A DNA stretch of 64,000 nt. It comes from Paraherbaspirillum soli. Lineage in GTDB: Bacteria > Pseudomonadota > Gammaproteobacteria > Burkholderiales > Burkholderiaceae_D. The translations under genes and the position numbers were made by a program. The DNA lies in assembly GCF_042654985.1 (NCBI RefSeq), contig NZ_JBHSMT010000008.1, positions 248,001 to 312,000 on the forward strand, given 5' to 3'. Each line of letters opens with the position of its first letter. Positions within the stretch are counted from its first letter, which is position 1. The notes beneath the pieces were generated by a model. That model was not told the DNA's origin, did no database searches, and worked only from the letters and a program-made list of their open reading frames with translations. This document shows, in pieces, positions 52,894 through 62,174 of this stretch.

Positions 52894-53748
52894 TCACCGC
52901 ATGCCGGCTTTGACCGCCTGATAAGCCTCGTATAACTGTGCATAAATGGGGCCGGGACGGCCGTTTCCAATAGCCTTGCCGTCAATCGAGGTCACCGGCA
53001 GCACTTCCTTGGTGGCCGACGACAGCAATACTTCATCGGCGCTGAATACTTCTTCGCGCGCAATGCGGCGCGCTTCGAACCGGATACCGCCGGCCGCGCA
53101 CAATTCTTCGATCAAGCCGTAGCGAATTCCTTCCAGGATCAGATTGTCCTTGGGCGGCGCCATCAGCTTGCCGTCGCGGACGATCCAGACATTGGAGGAC
53201 GAGGCTTCGGTCAGGAAGCCGTCGCGAAACTGGATCGCTTCGACCACCCCGTGTTGCGCCGCGGTCTGCGCCGCCAGCACGTTGCCGAGCAGCGAGATGG
53301 ATTTGATTTCGCAATGCAGCCAGCGCAAGTCTTCGATTGCCACGCACGGCACGCCGGTGGCGCGCAACTCGGCGCTTGGCAATACCAGCGGATTGGTCAT
53401 GATGAAAACGGTCGGCGTCAGCGGCTCCTTGGGAAACGCATGGCCGCGCTTGGCGACGCCGCGCGTCACGTGGATGTAGACCATCTGATCGTCGGCCGGA
53501 TGGGCCTTGATCACGGCGTCAATCAGGGCCATCCATTGTTGCTTGTCATGCGGATTTGGAATACCGATCGCCGCCAGGCTGCGAAACAGCCGCGCCATAT
53601 GCTGCTCGGCGCGGAATAATTTTCGCGCATAAATCGGCACCACCTCGTACACGCCGTCGCCAAAGATAAAGCCGCGATCGAGCACCGGGATGCGAGCTTC
53701 GGATAGCGGCGTCATGCTGCCGTTGAGATAGACGAGCGGGTCTTGCAT
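52894..53748 (-). CDS. dat: D-amino acid aminotransferase (class IV, PLP)
   Basis: The 284-residue fold-type IV enzyme shows VLDRGFIFGDGVYEVVPIY, the PLP lysine in HCEIKSISLLGNVLA, and LTEASSSNVWIV. It interconverts D-alanine and D-glutamate with 2-oxo acids, which fits its position beside dacA. A D-amino-acid role rather than branched-chain or ADC-lyase is from family features and context. Confidence 0.9.
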   Translation of the reverse strand: MQDPLVYLNGSMTPLSEARIPVLDRGFIFGDGVYEVVPIYARKLFRAEQHMARLFRSLAAIGIPNPHDKQQWMALIDAVIKAHPADDQMVYIHVTRGVAKRGHAFPKEPLTPTVFIMTNPLVLPSAELRATGVPCVAIEDLRWLHCEIKSISLLGNVLAAQTAAQHGVVEAIQFRDGFLTEASSSNVWIVRDGKLMAPPKDNLILEGIRYGLIEELCAAGGIRFEARRIAREEVFSADEVLLSSATKEVLPVTSIDGKAIGNGRPGPIYAQLYEAYQAVKAGMR

Positions 53749-53872
53749 GATCGGATTCCTGAAAAAATGTGAAGCACAATTCTGGCACGGCGACCGGCTC
53801 CGGGGTATGCAAAAAAAGTATGCAGGCTACGGTCGCAAAGCCAGGGCCCTAGCCGCCAACAAACGTTCAGGA

Positions 53873-53907
53873 CAAAAAAAATGACAGCCGAAGCTGTCAT
53901 CCTTTTT
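53873..53907 (-). terminator. Rho-independent terminator of dacA
   Basis: A perfect eight-base stem (ATGACAGC / GCTGTCAT) with a CGAA tetraloop is flanked by A7 on the left and T5 on the right, so on the minus strand the stem is followed by T7. It lies 20 bases after the dacA stop. Confidence 0.9.
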
Positions 53908-53926
53908 GCCAGAAATTGCCGCTGCT

Positions 53927-55072
53927 TTATTTGAACAGCAAGCGGATCGAATCCCAGGCGCGGCCGAAAATGCTGGCCTGATTCACGTCTTCCAGCGCCA
54001 GCACCGGCAAGGCGGCAATGGTCTTGCCGTCGGCGGTGATTTTCAGGGTGCCGACCTTGGCGTTTTGCTGGATCGGTGCGATCAGCGGATCGGTGCGTTC
54101 AATGACCGGCTTGATTTTCTCGGCAACGCCCTTCGGCACCGTCACGTAGACGTCGCGGGTGAAGCCGATCTTGACCTGGTTCTTGGCGCCCTTCCAGACC
54201 CGCGGCGTATCCACCGCCTGGCCTTTGGCGTACAGCTTCACGGCGTCGAAGTTCTGGAAGCCCCAGTTCAACAATTTTTGCGCTTCCTGGGTACGGGTCT
54301 GGTCGGAGCCGGTACCGATCACTACCGCCAGCAGACGGCGGTCGCCGCCCGCATTGGGCCGCTTGGCGCTGGCGATGATCGAATAGCCGGCGCTGCTGGT
54401 GTGGCCGGTCTTCATGCCGTCCACAGTCGGATCGAGCCACAGCAAACGGTTACGGTTAGGCTGGGTGATCTTGTTGTAGGTGAAGCTCTTGGTCGAGTCG
54501 ATCTTGTAAAAATCCGGGAAATCCGCAATCACGTGCGCCGACAACGTCGCCAGATCCTGTGCGGTCGAGTAGGTATCGGCGCTCGGCAAGCCGTGCGGAT
54601 TGCCGAAATGGGTCGCCTTCATGCCCATCCGTGCCGCTTCCTGGTTCATCAGTGCGACGAAGGAATCTTCGGTGCCGGCCACCGCTTCCGCCAGCGCCAC
54701 CGCAGCGTCGTTGCCCGACACCACCATCAGGCCGTACAGCAAATCGTTGATCGAGACCGGCTTGTTCGGCTCGATAAACATCTTGGAACTGCTTGGATCG
54801 ACTTTCCAAGCCTTTACCGAGACGTTGATCATCTGGTTGAGGCTGATTTTCTTGTCCTTGAGCGCATCGAAAACCACATACGCGGTCATGATTTTAGCCA
54901 GCGATGCCGGCTCGATGCGCATCTCGGGATCTTGCGCGGCGATCACCTGGTTGCTGGTGGCATCCAGCAAGAACCAGGATTTGGCGGCCACGGTCGGCGG
55001 CGGCAAAGTCTGGGCCACCGCAGCGGATAAGGAAAAGACGGTTGCAGCGAGCGCCGCGAGTATTTTTTTCAT
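53927..55072 (-). CDS. dacA: D-alanyl-D-alanine carboxypeptidase (PBP5/6-like)
   Basis: The 381-residue periplasmic enzyme trims peptidoglycan pentapeptides. It has a signal peptide (KKILAALAATVFSLSAAVAQ), the SxxK motif in EPASLAKIMTAY, the SGN motif in MVVSGNDAAVAL and KTG in GMKTGHTSSAGYS. The C-terminal amphipathic anchor (ASIFGRAWDSIRLLFK) holds it to the inner membrane. The ATG at 55072 is used, although the frame is open further upstream. Confidence 0.95.
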   Translation of the reverse strand: MKKILAALAATVFSLSAAVAQTLPPPTVAAKSWFLLDATSNQVIAAQDPEMRIEPASLAKIMTAYVVFDALKDKKISLNQMINVSVKAWKVDPSSSKMFIEPNKPVSINDLLYGLMVVSGNDAAVALAEAVAGTEDSFVALMNQEAARMGMKATHFGNPHGLPSADTYSTAQDLATLSAHVIADFPDFYKIDSTKSFTYNKITQPNRNRLLWLDPTVDGMKTGHTSSAGYSIIASAKRPNAGGDRRLLAVVIGTGSDQTRTQEAQKLLNWGFQNFDAVKLYAKGQAVDTPRVWKGAKNQVKIGFTRDVYVTVPKGVAEKIKPVIERTDPLIAPIQQNAKVGTLKITADGKTIAALPVLALEDVNQASIFGRAWDSIRLLFK

Positions 55073-55256
55073 GGGGTATCGAGTGAGGAAGTCAGGACAA
55101 ATAAAATCAGTGCGATGGCAAATGTCGCTATCGAGCAACTAAATGAGCGTAAAACAGGTGGATAAAACAGGTAAGCGGAACAGTCAGGCGGGATTATAAC
55201 GTTACCGCTTGCATGATCGGCATCGAGTTACCGTTTGAACAGAACCGGGCTGGCCC

Positions 55257-55892
55257 TCAGCGATGCCACAGTCCGACCATGAGATTCTTAATATGTTGCA
55301 GCCGGCGATGAAAAAAATGATCTGCGCCGGGAATTACGATCACCGGGATGTCTTGCGGGCGTGCCCAATCGAACACCGCGCTCAACGGAATCGTGTCGTC
55401 CAGCTCGCCATGGATCAGGATGCTGTCGGCCGGCACAGTCGGCATCGGCCATTTTCCGGCTGCGGTGCCGACCAGCACCAGCCGCTCGGCCGGCGTACCC
55501 GCAGCGGTCAAGCGCTGTTGCAACTGCGACTGCACGAAGGTGCCGAACGAGAACCCGCCCAGCGCCAGCGGCAAATCGGGATATTGCTGACGCATATGCA
55601 CCAGCAGCAGCGCCATGTCATCGGTCTCGCCGCGCCCCTCGTCGTACACGCCGCCAGACTGGCCGACGCCGCGGAAATTCATGCGTACCGCGACGTAGCC
55701 TAGGGCCACGAAGCCTCGCGCCAGAGTTTGCGCCACCTTGTTGTCCATCGTGCCGCCGTACAACGGGTGGGGATGGGCGACCAGCGCCAAGCCGCGCGGC
55801 GTCGCGAATTCTGCGGGGTCGGGCAGGTCTAGCGCGCATTCGAGTTGGGCGACGGCGCCGGGGATTGAGAAATGTTGGGTTTGGGCGTTCAT
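55257..55892 (-). CDS. Alpha/beta hydrolase (cytoplasmic, 211 residues)
   Basis: The protein has the small alpha/beta hydrolase layout: ALVAHPHPLYGGTMDNKVAQ, the serine nucleophile in GGFSFGTFVQ, Asp in IHGELDDTIPL and His in PGADHFFHRRL. The HPHPLYGGTMDN motif is that of a widespread proteobacterial hydrolase group. No signal peptide. The substrate is unknown. Confidence 0.88.
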   Translation of the reverse strand: MNAQTQHFSIPGAVAQLECALDLPDPAEFATPRGLALVAHPHPLYGGTMDNKVAQTLARGFVALGYVAVRMNFRGVGQSGGVYDEGRGETDDMALLLVHMRQQYPDLPLALGGFSFGTFVQSQLQQRLTAAGTPAERLVLVGTAAGKWPMPTVPADSILIHGELDDTIPLSAVFDWARPQDIPVIVIPGADHFFHRRLQHIKNLMVGLWHR

Positions 55893-55928
55893 GGGGTGAA
55901 TTACTTGGATGGCGTAGCCGTGATGCTC

Positions 55929-55998
55929 GCGATGATAACTTCTGTAGGCGATGCGCTATGTCGGCGATGATAACTTTTGCATGCGATGCGCAATGTCG
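55929..55998. repeat. 35-base tandem direct repeat, two copies
   Basis: Copies at 55929-55963 and 55964-55998 begin GCGATGATAACTT and end ATGTCG, with a few mismatches (TCTGTAG against TTTGCAT in the middle). The second copy runs directly into the type C REP arm. It lies between the hydrolase and the ferredoxin gene. Confidence 0.85.
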
Positions 55999-56024
55999 GA
56001 AGGCGCTGCGCTTTTCCGACCTAC
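55995..56024. repeat. Single REP-like arm, type C
   Basis: This 30-base sequence is identical to the right arm at 42923-42952, including the following CTTCTT. It lies 15 bases after the ferredoxin stop codon and could act as a transcript end structure. Confidence 0.88.
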
Positions 56025-56039
56025 TTCTTGCGATCGTTG

Positions 56040-56360
56040 TTAGATTTTTAGGCGTTCCACAATCTTGCCGCCAACCAGATGGACATCGATGATTTCATCG
56101 ATGTCTTCGTTGTCGACGTAGGTGTACCAGGTGCCTTCCGGATAAATCACCAGGGCCGGGCCTTCTTCGCAGCGTTCAAGGCAACCGGCCTTGTTGATGC
56201 GGACTTTGCCTTCGCCGGCCAGGCCCAGTTCCTTGACGCGACGCTTGGCATGTTCCTGCGCCGCTTGCGCGCCGCTGTTGGCGCAGCAGGTGCGCTCGCC
56301 GGGAGCGCGTTGGTTCAAACAGAAAAATACGTGGTGCTGATAGTAGGGTTTGTCGCTCAT
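56040..56360 (-). CDS. Thioredoxin-like [2Fe-2S] ferredoxin
   Basis: The 106-residue protein has the cysteine pattern FFCLNQR...ERTCC and AGCLERCEEGP that holds one [2Fe-2S] cluster in thioredoxin-like ferredoxins (related to the NuoE C-terminal domain). It is a soluble electron carrier of unknown partner. It is in the same orientation as the hydrolase but separated from it by repeats. Confidence 0.9.
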   Translation of the reverse strand: MSDKPYYQHHVFFCLNQRAPGERTCCANSGAQAAQEHAKRRVKELGLAGEGKVRINKAGCLERCEEGPALVIYPEGTWYTYVDNEDIDEIIDVHLVGGKIVERLKI

Positions 56361-56432
56361 GGCAGGGTGCGGGATGGTTTGGCGTTGACGGAAACACGGG
56401 CATCATACACCGCCATCATGATCGCTTCAGGC

Positions 56433-56594
56433 TAGTGTCCTGTCCCGTAAATAGTTTGATGAAATGAAATGTTCCATTTGGCTGTCAGGCAAGGCGTGAG
56501 GAGGCGTCATAGCAAGCTATGGCAACGACGAGCAACGCGGCATGGCGGTCAAATGGAGCGTTTCGATCGAACTTATTTGCGGGACAGGACACTA
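56433..56594 (+). repeat. Dispersed palindromic repeat, type B copy 2 (162 bp)
   Basis: The element begins TAGTGTCCTGTCCCG and ends CGGGACAGGACACTA. Inside are GGCAAGGCGTGAGGAGGCG, a small hairpin (CATAGCAAGCTATG) and GCAACGCGGCATGGCGG. It has the same length and order of internal blocks as 5130-5291 but different arm sequences. Its right end overlaps the last 22 bases of the VanZ gene and supplies the stop codon. Confidence 0.82.
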
Positions 56595-57718
56595 GCTCGG
56601 TGCATCGGATGAAACAGGAACCAGAGCGTGCAAAACGGCCACAGCAAGGCCAGGAATTGTGCGACGCCATTGAAATTAAGAAACTTTCCTTGCGACCAGG
56701 TTTGCAAGGTCTCGGTGTAATACGGATTGTTCGGCATCACGTTCACCAGCAACAGCGTCAGGCTCAAGGTCAGCGCCGCAATCCGGCGTTGCGCCAGCGA
56801 CGGCGCAAAAGCCAGGCCGCTCAACATGATGGCGCCGATCAGCAAGCCGCCGAACGAGCCCGGCGTCAGCCAGACAAAGGCATTGTCCGGCGCAAACAAC
56901 AAAGCGGTCGCCAGCGCCTTGACGGTCAGCGCGGCAAATACCAGCAGGATGGTCAGGCGCACCTTCGGCGCATGCTTGCGCAGCATGATCAAAAAGGTCA
57001 GCGCCGCCCCCACCAGGCCGCAAGCGGTGATCACCGTTTCCGCGAGCCAATATTGGGCGGCGCTCAATTGCATGTCGTTGCTCATCCATGCCACCAGATC
57101 GACCGGCTCGCCCAGCAAATCGGACAACCAGTTGGACAACATGGTCGTAAATTGCCCGAAACCGAACAGATGACTCAAGGGGTAAATCTGCGCCAGCGGC
57201 CACAGCGCGACCACCACCATGCCGTGGCTGGCTTCGCGATTGAACCAGCGCTCGCGCAATTGCCGCACGCGGCTGTCCGGCCCGAAACGGCGGCGCAGGA
57301 TGGCCCCGAGCACGGCGCCGATCAAGGCCCCGGCGCTATTGGTCATCAGATCCAGGTTGGAGGCGACCCGGGTCGGCAAAAAAGTCTGGACCGCTTCCAT
57401 CGTGCCGGAGATCAGGATGCCGGCCACAGCCGCCAGCAACACCGCCCAGTACGCGGAAAGCCGGGGCGGCCCGGGCAGCGACAGCACCATCAGGCAACCC
57501 AGCGGCAGATAGCCGGCGACATTGGTCCAGACATCGAACACGGTCCAGTAATGCGGCAGCGGCGCCGACAGGAAGGCAAACGCCGACAGACCGAGATCGC
57601 GCCAGCCGGCAAACGGATACCAGCTGGCATACACGATCAGCAACAGGTAAATCAATAAACTGACCCGCGCGAACGACGGCGTGCTGCGGGTGGTCGACAG
57701 CGGCTGTTCGACTTTCAT
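56573..57718 (-). CDS. VanZ family membrane protein
   Basis: The 381-residue protein has many membrane helices. The VanZ-like part (LLIYLLLIVYASWYPFAGW, then VWTNVAGYLPLGCLMVLSL) covers the N-terminal half; the C-terminal half holds four or five further helices. The C-terminal residues and stop lie in the type B repeat. It lies upstream of the Mla-type operon in opposite sense of order, 10 bases from the PqiC-like gene in the same orientation. Function unknown. Confidence 0.85.
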   Translation of the reverse strand: MKVEQPLSTTRSTPSFARVSLLIYLLLIVYASWYPFAGWRDLGLSAFAFLSAPLPHYWTVFDVWTNVAGYLPLGCLMVLSLPGPPRLSAYWAVLLAAVAGILISGTMEAVQTFLPTRVASNLDLMTNSAGALIGAVLGAILRRRFGPDSRVRQLRERWFNREASHGMVVVALWPLAQIYPLSHLFGFGQFTTMLSNWLSDLLGEPVDLVAWMSNDMQLSAAQYWLAETVITACGLVGAALTFLIMLRKHAPKVRLTILLVFAALTVKALATALLFAPDNAFVWLTPGSFGGLLIGAIMLSGLAFAPSLAQRRIAALTLSLTLLLVNVMPNNPYYTETLQTWSQGKFLNFNGVAQFLALLWPFCTLWFLFHPMHRASVLSRK

Positions 57719-57728
57719 GATGGCGTCA

Positions 57729-58322
57729 TCATTTCTTCACCGGCACGCTCGCCAGCCAGTTCATCATGTCGTCGATCACCGCATCGTTGACCGTGGCGAA
57801 GGCGCGCGCGGCGCCGGGGGCGTCGGCGCTGGGGGTGTCGGCCTGACGGCTGAACGTCTTTTGCGCCAGCAGCAGCCGGCCGTTGAATAACGAGGCCCGC
57901 ACCGTCAGCTGCGACACGCTGTGCGACGGCGTATCGAAGGTTTGCGTGAAATCGTCCAGGTCGATCCGCAGCACCGGCATGTTGAGCGCGGCATCGGACA
58001 ACGCCAGCACGGTGCCGCCGGCCTGCGCCAGGCGCGACTTCAAGCGTTGCTGGAACAGCTGCGCCGGCGGCATGGTCCAGCGGCTGCCGGCATACGGCCG
58101 CGGCTGTTGCTGGTTGGCGTAGGCCAGCCGGAAAAACATCATGTTGTTGTCCAGCCAGGCTGGCGCATTGACATCGGCCAGGCTGATCGGCGGCAGTGCG
58201 GCTGCCGCGGCAGCGGGCGGCAAGCTGCCGAAATCGTACTGCACAGGCGGATCGATTTTGGTCGCGCAGCCACCGATCAGGAGCGCGCCGACGGCAATAA
58301 AGCTTGCGAGTGTTTTATTCAT
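57729..58322 (-). CDS. ABC-type transport auxiliary lipoprotein (PqiC/MlaB-associated)
   Basis: The 197-residue protein has a lipobox (GALLIGGC, Cys at residue 19) and the PqiC-like beta domain (WLDNNMMFFRLAYANQQQPR, VLRIDLDDFTQTF). PqiC-type lipoproteins sit in the outer membrane and work with MCE proteins. It lies eight bases after mlaD in the same orientation and is the last gene of the mlaE-mlaF-mlaD-pqiC operon before VanZ. Confidence 0.88.
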   Translation of the reverse strand: MNKTLASFIAVGALLIGGCATKIDPPVQYDFGSLPPAAAAAALPPISLADVNAPAWLDNNMMFFRLAYANQQQPRPYAGSRWTMPPAQLFQQRLKSRLAQAGGTVLALSDAALNMPVLRIDLDDFTQTFDTPSHSVSQLTVRASLFNGRLLLAQKTFSRQADTPSADAPGAARAFATVNDAVIDDMMNWLASVPVKK

Positions 58323-58330
58323 GAGATGCC

Positions 58331-59281
58331 TTATTTGACTGGAGGAGCCGTAAAGCCGGCTTCTCCCGGCCCGGGCTGCAGGCCTTTGCTGCCGAACAGA
58401 ATGCTTTGCGGTTGCTGGTTGAAATTATCCAGCGCCTGATTCAAGGTCCGAATCGAGGCCCGCGCTTCCTTGGTCAGCGTATTGATCCGCGGCAGCGTGT
58501 CGTGCTCGACGCCGTTGGCCACGCCGCCGATATTCTGCACCGTGCCGGACAATTGCGTGACCGCGCTGTCCGGCCCCTGCAGGCTGGCGGTCAGGGTATT
58601 GAGGTTATTGCTGAGCACCGACATGTTTTTGGACAGCACGGTGATCGAGTTCAGCGCTTGGCTGAGTTGCTCGGTCATCGCCGGCAGCTTGCTCAGCGTC
58701 GGCTCCAGCTGGCGCGGCATGGCCCGGTACTCGTTGGCCGTTTTGCTGACGTCGCTAAACGCCGCCAGCATGGTTTTCTGGTTGTCGGCGGCCAGCAGCG
58801 CATTCAGGCGGCCGACGGTTTCGGTGGCTTGCAGCAGAATCGCCGCGCCCTTGCTCTGGATATTGTCGAACAGGCTGGGGCGCAACTCGATCCGCGCCAG
58901 ATGCTTTTTGCTGCTGACGAGCTTGACCGGCTTGCTGCCGTCGTCATCCAGCTGGATATAGGCGATCCCGGTCACTCCTTGATAGCTCAGCGTGCCGTAG
59001 GTCGATTGCGTGACCGGCGTGTCGGGGTTGATTTTCAGTTGGATCAGGATCTGGCCCGGCACTTTGGGATCGAAGGTGATGGCATCGACCTTGCCCGCGT
59101 CCAGCCCCCGATAGCGGACATCGGCTTGCGGGTTCAGCCCCGGCACCGACAAGGTGGTGGCGATTTCGTACGGCACTCTTTCGATGCGATCGCTGTTGAA
59201 CCACATGACGCCGAAGATTGCCGCCGCCAGCAAGGCCACTGTGAACAAGCCGGCCATCAATGCATGTGCTTTATTTTCCAT
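58331..59281 (-). CDS. mlaD: MlaD/MCE domain protein
   Basis: The 316-residue protein has an N-terminal membrane helix (LMAGLFTVALLAAAIFGVMW), one MCE domain (about 40-115, VRYRGLDAGKVDAITFDP and GVTGIAYIQLDDDG) and a long C-terminal helical tail. MCE proteins form rings carrying lipids across the periplasm. It is eight bases from each neighbour in the operon. Confidence 0.92.
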   Translation of the reverse strand: MENKAHALMAGLFTVALLAAAIFGVMWFNSDRIERVPYEIATTLSVPGLNPQADVRYRGLDAGKVDAITFDPKVPGQILIQLKINPDTPVTQSTYGTLSYQGVTGIAYIQLDDDGSKPVKLVSSKKHLARIELRPSLFDNIQSKGAAILLQATETVGRLNALLAADNQKTMLAAFSDVSKTANEYRAMPRQLEPTLSKLPAMTEQLSQALNSITVLSKNMSVLSNNLNTLTASLQGPDSAVTQLSGTVQNIGGVANGVEHDTLPRINTLTKEARASIRTLNQALDNFNQQPQSILFGSKGLQPGPGEAGFTAPPVK

Positions 59282-59289
59282 AATGTCTT

Positions 59290-60054
59290 CTATCCGACTT
59301 GCTGCTCATGATGGGCTGAAAGGAAAAAATTTTCGATAAATGGCTGCTTGATTTTCATCACCTGTTGCGGCGTGTCGTAGGCCAGCACATGCTTGTCGGC
59401 CAGCACCGCGATCTTGGTCGAGAGCGCCAGCAGGGATTCCAGATCATGCGTGATCATCACCACCGTCAAGCGCAGATCCCGATGCAGCGAGCGAATCAGG
59501 TCGACAAAAGCGGCCGACGAGGCCGGATCGAGACCGGCGGTCGGCTCATCCAGGAACAGCAATTCCGGCTCCAGCGCCAGGGCGCGCGCCAACGCGACCC
59601 GCTTGATCATGCCGCCCGACAGCTCGGACGGCATTTTCAGCGCATGCTCGGGGCCGATGCCGGCCATTTGCAGCTTCAGCAACGCGGCATCCCGGATCAG
59701 GCGGCGCGGCAGCGCCCGCAACTCGCGCATCGGCAGCGCCACATTATCCAGCACCGTCAACGCCGAAAACAGCGCGCCCTGCTGAAACAGCATGCCCCAG
59801 CGATTTTGCAGCCTGGCCATTTGATCCACATTGGCGCTGCTGATATCGGTGCCGAACACCAGCACCTGACCGCGGGTGGGCCGGTTGAGTCCCAATATCT
59901 GCCGCACCAGCGTGGTCTTGCCGGAACCGGAACCGCCGACCAGGCCGACGATTTCACCGGCCGCGATGCTCAGGTCCAGATCCCGGTGAATCACGCTGTC
60001 GCCGAACTGGGTCCACAGCTTGCGGATTTCGATGACCGGCGTCGCAATGCTCAT
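59290..60054 (-). CDS. mlaF: Mla-type ABC transporter ATP-binding protein
   Basis: The 254-residue ATPase has Walker A GGSGSGKTT, the signature LSGGMIKRVALARALA, and Walker B LLFLDEPTAGLD. The start at ATG 60054 shares one base with the mlaE stop (TGATG). It powers the lipid transport complex with MlaE and MlaD. Confidence 0.95.
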   Translation of the reverse strand: MSIATPVIEIRKLWTQFGDSVIHRDLDLSIAAGEIVGLVGGSGSGKTTLVRQILGLNRPTRGQVLVFGTDISSANVDQMARLQNRWGMLFQQGALFSALTVLDNVALPMRELRALPRRLIRDAALLKLQMAGIGPEHALKMPSELSGGMIKRVALARALALEPELLFLDEPTAGLDPASSAAFVDLIRSLHRDLRLTVVMITHDLESLLALSTKIAVLADKHVLAYDTPQQVMKIKQPFIENFFLSAHHEQQVG

Positions 60055-61175
60055 CAAAACCCCACGCCGCTGAAAATGATCGCAAACACCGCATCGGCCA
60101 GGATCACGATGGTGATTGCGCTGACCACCGAGGTGGTGGTGCCGTGGCCCAGGCTTTCGGTATTCGGTTCGATGCGCAGGCCGAAATGACAGGCCACCAT
60201 CCCGATCAGGCCGCCGAACACCGCGCCTTTGCCGAGGCCGATCAAGTAATTCGGCAGCGGCACCGCGCCCGGCAGCTGCTGCAGGAAATAGGTCGGCGAC
60301 AAACCCAATTGCAATTGCGCCGCGACCATCCCGCCCAGCAACGCGATCGCATCGGTCCAGATCACCAGCAAGGGCATCGCGATCAGTAGCGCCAGCACTC
60401 TGGGCAAAATCAGCCGGAAGCCATGCGGCAAACCCATCACCAGCATTGCATCCAGTTCTTCCGTGACCCGCATCACCCCCAGCTGCGCCGTGATCGCCGA
60501 GCCGGACCGGCCGGCCACCAGGATCGCCGCCAGCAACGGGCCCAGCTCGCGGATGATGCTCATGCCCAGGATATTGACCAGGTAGATATCGCCGCCGAAG
60601 GTGTGCAATTGTTGCGCCGACAGGAACGACAGCACCACCCCGATCAAAAAGCCGACCAGCGCGGTGATGCCCAGCGCCTGATAGCCGACATGGTAAATAT
60701 TGGCGGAAATTTCCTTCCACGGCGCCCGTTGCGGCACTTGCAACATGCGCCCGAAATCCAGCACCAGCTGCCCCAGCAGCGCGATAAAGCCGGACAGGTG
60801 GTCGAACATCACGCCCCACATGGCGTAAATCACCTGGAACAAGCGACGGCGCGGCGGTTTGGGCGGCAAGGCCAGCGCCCCGGCGGCGGCCAGGCGCTGG
60901 AAAAAATCCTGATGTTGCGGCGCCAGCGTCAATTGCGGCGGCCGCGCCTTGCCCCATGCATTCCACAACAATTGCGCGCCGATATGATCCAGCGCGGCGA
61001 TTTGCGACAGATCCCAGCGCAGCGCCTGGTTGCGGCCCAGGTTTTCCAGGCTGGCCTGGATTGCGCGCAGCGCGCCCGGCTGCGTCAACGCCTGCACTTG
61101 CCAGTGTCCGCGCGCGGATATCAGGGTGCCATCGGTGATTTCGAGAACGGGAGTGGAAGAAGCTGGATTCGGCAT
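60054..61175 (-). CDS. mlaE: MlaE permease with fused N-terminal STAS domain
   Basis: The 373-residue protein has an N-terminal STAS-like domain (about 10-110, with ALRWDLSQIAALDHIGAQLL) joined to a MlaE permease (FLIGVVLSFLSAQQLHTFGG and IRELGPLLAAILVAGRSGSA). In E. coli the STAS protein MlaB is separate; fusion to MlaE occurs in many species. The start at ATG 61175 is a best guess; ATG 61220 would add 15 residues. Confidence 0.9.
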   Translation of the reverse strand: MPNPASSTPVLEITDGTLISARGHWQVQALTQPGALRAIQASLENLGRNQALRWDLSQIAALDHIGAQLLWNAWGKARPPQLTLAPQHQDFFQRLAAAGALALPPKPPRRRLFQVIYAMWGVMFDHLSGFIALLGQLVLDFGRMLQVPQRAPWKEISANIYHVGYQALGITALVGFLIGVVLSFLSAQQLHTFGGDIYLVNILGMSIIRELGPLLAAILVAGRSGSAITAQLGVMRVTEELDAMLVMGLPHGFRLILPRVLALLIAMPLLVIWTDAIALLGGMVAAQLQLGLSPTYFLQQLPGAVPLPNYLIGLGKGAVFGGLIGMVACHFGLRIEPNTESLGHGTTTSVVSAITIVILADAVFAIIFSGVGF

Positions 61176-61310
61176 CGCAGCAGTGTAAGGGAGAATTGGG
61201 GAGAATTGCCAGCAGGCCATTAGCGCTGTTTTACCATTGCAATAACATCGCCGCCAAACAATAGCGGGTTTCGAGGCTCCCCATTTCGTCGCAACCCGCA
61301 TCCCGCTACA

Positions 61311-62174
61311 ATGCGCGCCATGAGCTTCCAATTTCCTGCCTCGCAGCCCTCTGCAACGCATTTGACCGCCGCCCGCATCGCGACCTTCGGCGCTCCCCAA
61401 TCTGATCAAATCGACATTGAAGTGGTGGCCGAAACCGGCTCCACCAATGCCGATCTGCTGGCTCGGATCGGCACTGTGGGCGCCGACAGCATGCCCCCGG
61501 CGCTGACCAGGCCGACCTTGCTGGTTGCGGAAACCCAGACCGCCGGCCGCGGCCGCGCCGGTCGCGCCTGGCTTTCCGCGCCGTCGGCGGCATTGACGTT
61601 TTCGCTGGCCTGGCCGTTCGAAGGCCCATTGCAGGGGCTGGTCGGACTGCCGCTGGCGGTCGGCGTCGCGATTGCCGAGACCTTGGCCGGGTTCGGGGTC
61701 GACGTACAGTTGAAATGGCCGAACGATATATTGCGCTTCGGCAGCAAATTGGCCGGGGTCCTGATCGAAACCGCCAGCTCCGCGCAGGGCAAGGTCTGGG
61801 CCGTGATCGGGATCGGCATCAATATCGCGATTCCCGATGAAATACGGCAACAGATCGGGCGCGACATCGCCAACCTGCAAGCGCTGGCCGCCCAGGATCG
61901 GGACTTGCTGCTGGGCGTCCTGCTGAGCAGCCTGACGCACAACATGCAGCAGTTCGAACGCGACGGCCTGGCGGTCTTTGTCGAGCGCTGGAACCGGCTG
62001 CATGCATACGCCGGTCAGACCGTGGTGATCCTGGATCACGGCAAGGTGCTGCACGAAGGCACGGCGCTGGGAATAGACCGGATTGGCCGCTTGTTGCTGC
62101 AAACGGACAAGGACAGCACCCCGATCGCGATCATGGCCGGCGATATTTCCTTGCGCGTGAAGGACCCCGAATAA
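61311..62174 (+). CDS. birA: Biotin--[acetyl-CoA-carboxylase] ligase
   Basis: The enzyme attaches biotin to AccB. It has ETGSTNADLLARI, the GRGRAGRAWLS-type nucleotide motif (AGRGRAGRAWLSAPSAAL) and KWPNDI, with a C-terminal SH3-like domain. No N-terminal helix-turn-helix is present, so it is ligase only. Start at 61311 (287 residues) or 61320 (284); a TACAAT overlaps the first ATG, so the second ATG may be preferred. It overlaps coaX by one base. Confidence 0.94.
   Translation: MRAMSFQFPASQPSATHLTAARIATFGAPQSDQIDIEVVAETGSTNADLLARIGTVGADSMPPALTRPTLLVAETQTAGRGRAGRAWLSAPSAALTFSLAWPFEGPLQGLVGLPLAVGVAIAETLAGFGVDVQLKWPNDILRFGSKLAGVLIETASSAQGKVWAVIGIGINIAIPDEIRQQIGRDIANLQALAAQDRDLLLGVLLSSLTHNMQQFERDGLAVFVERWNRLHAYAGQTVVILDHGKVLHEGTALGIDRIGRLLLQTDKDSTPIAIMAGDISLRVKDPE

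Noticed and set aside
53906..55030. 374-codon plus-strand frame opposite dacA
   Set aside because: dacA on the minus strand is complete with all catalytic motifs; the opposite frame is a shadow.
55929..55998. Two-copy 35-base repeat considered as a CRISPR remnant
   Set aside because: The copies are directly adjacent without spacers and no cas gene is present.
61176..62102. Upstream extension of the mlaE frame opposite birA
   Set aside because: The frame is open only because of GC bias; it lies antisense to birA and lacks any MlaE similarity before 61175.
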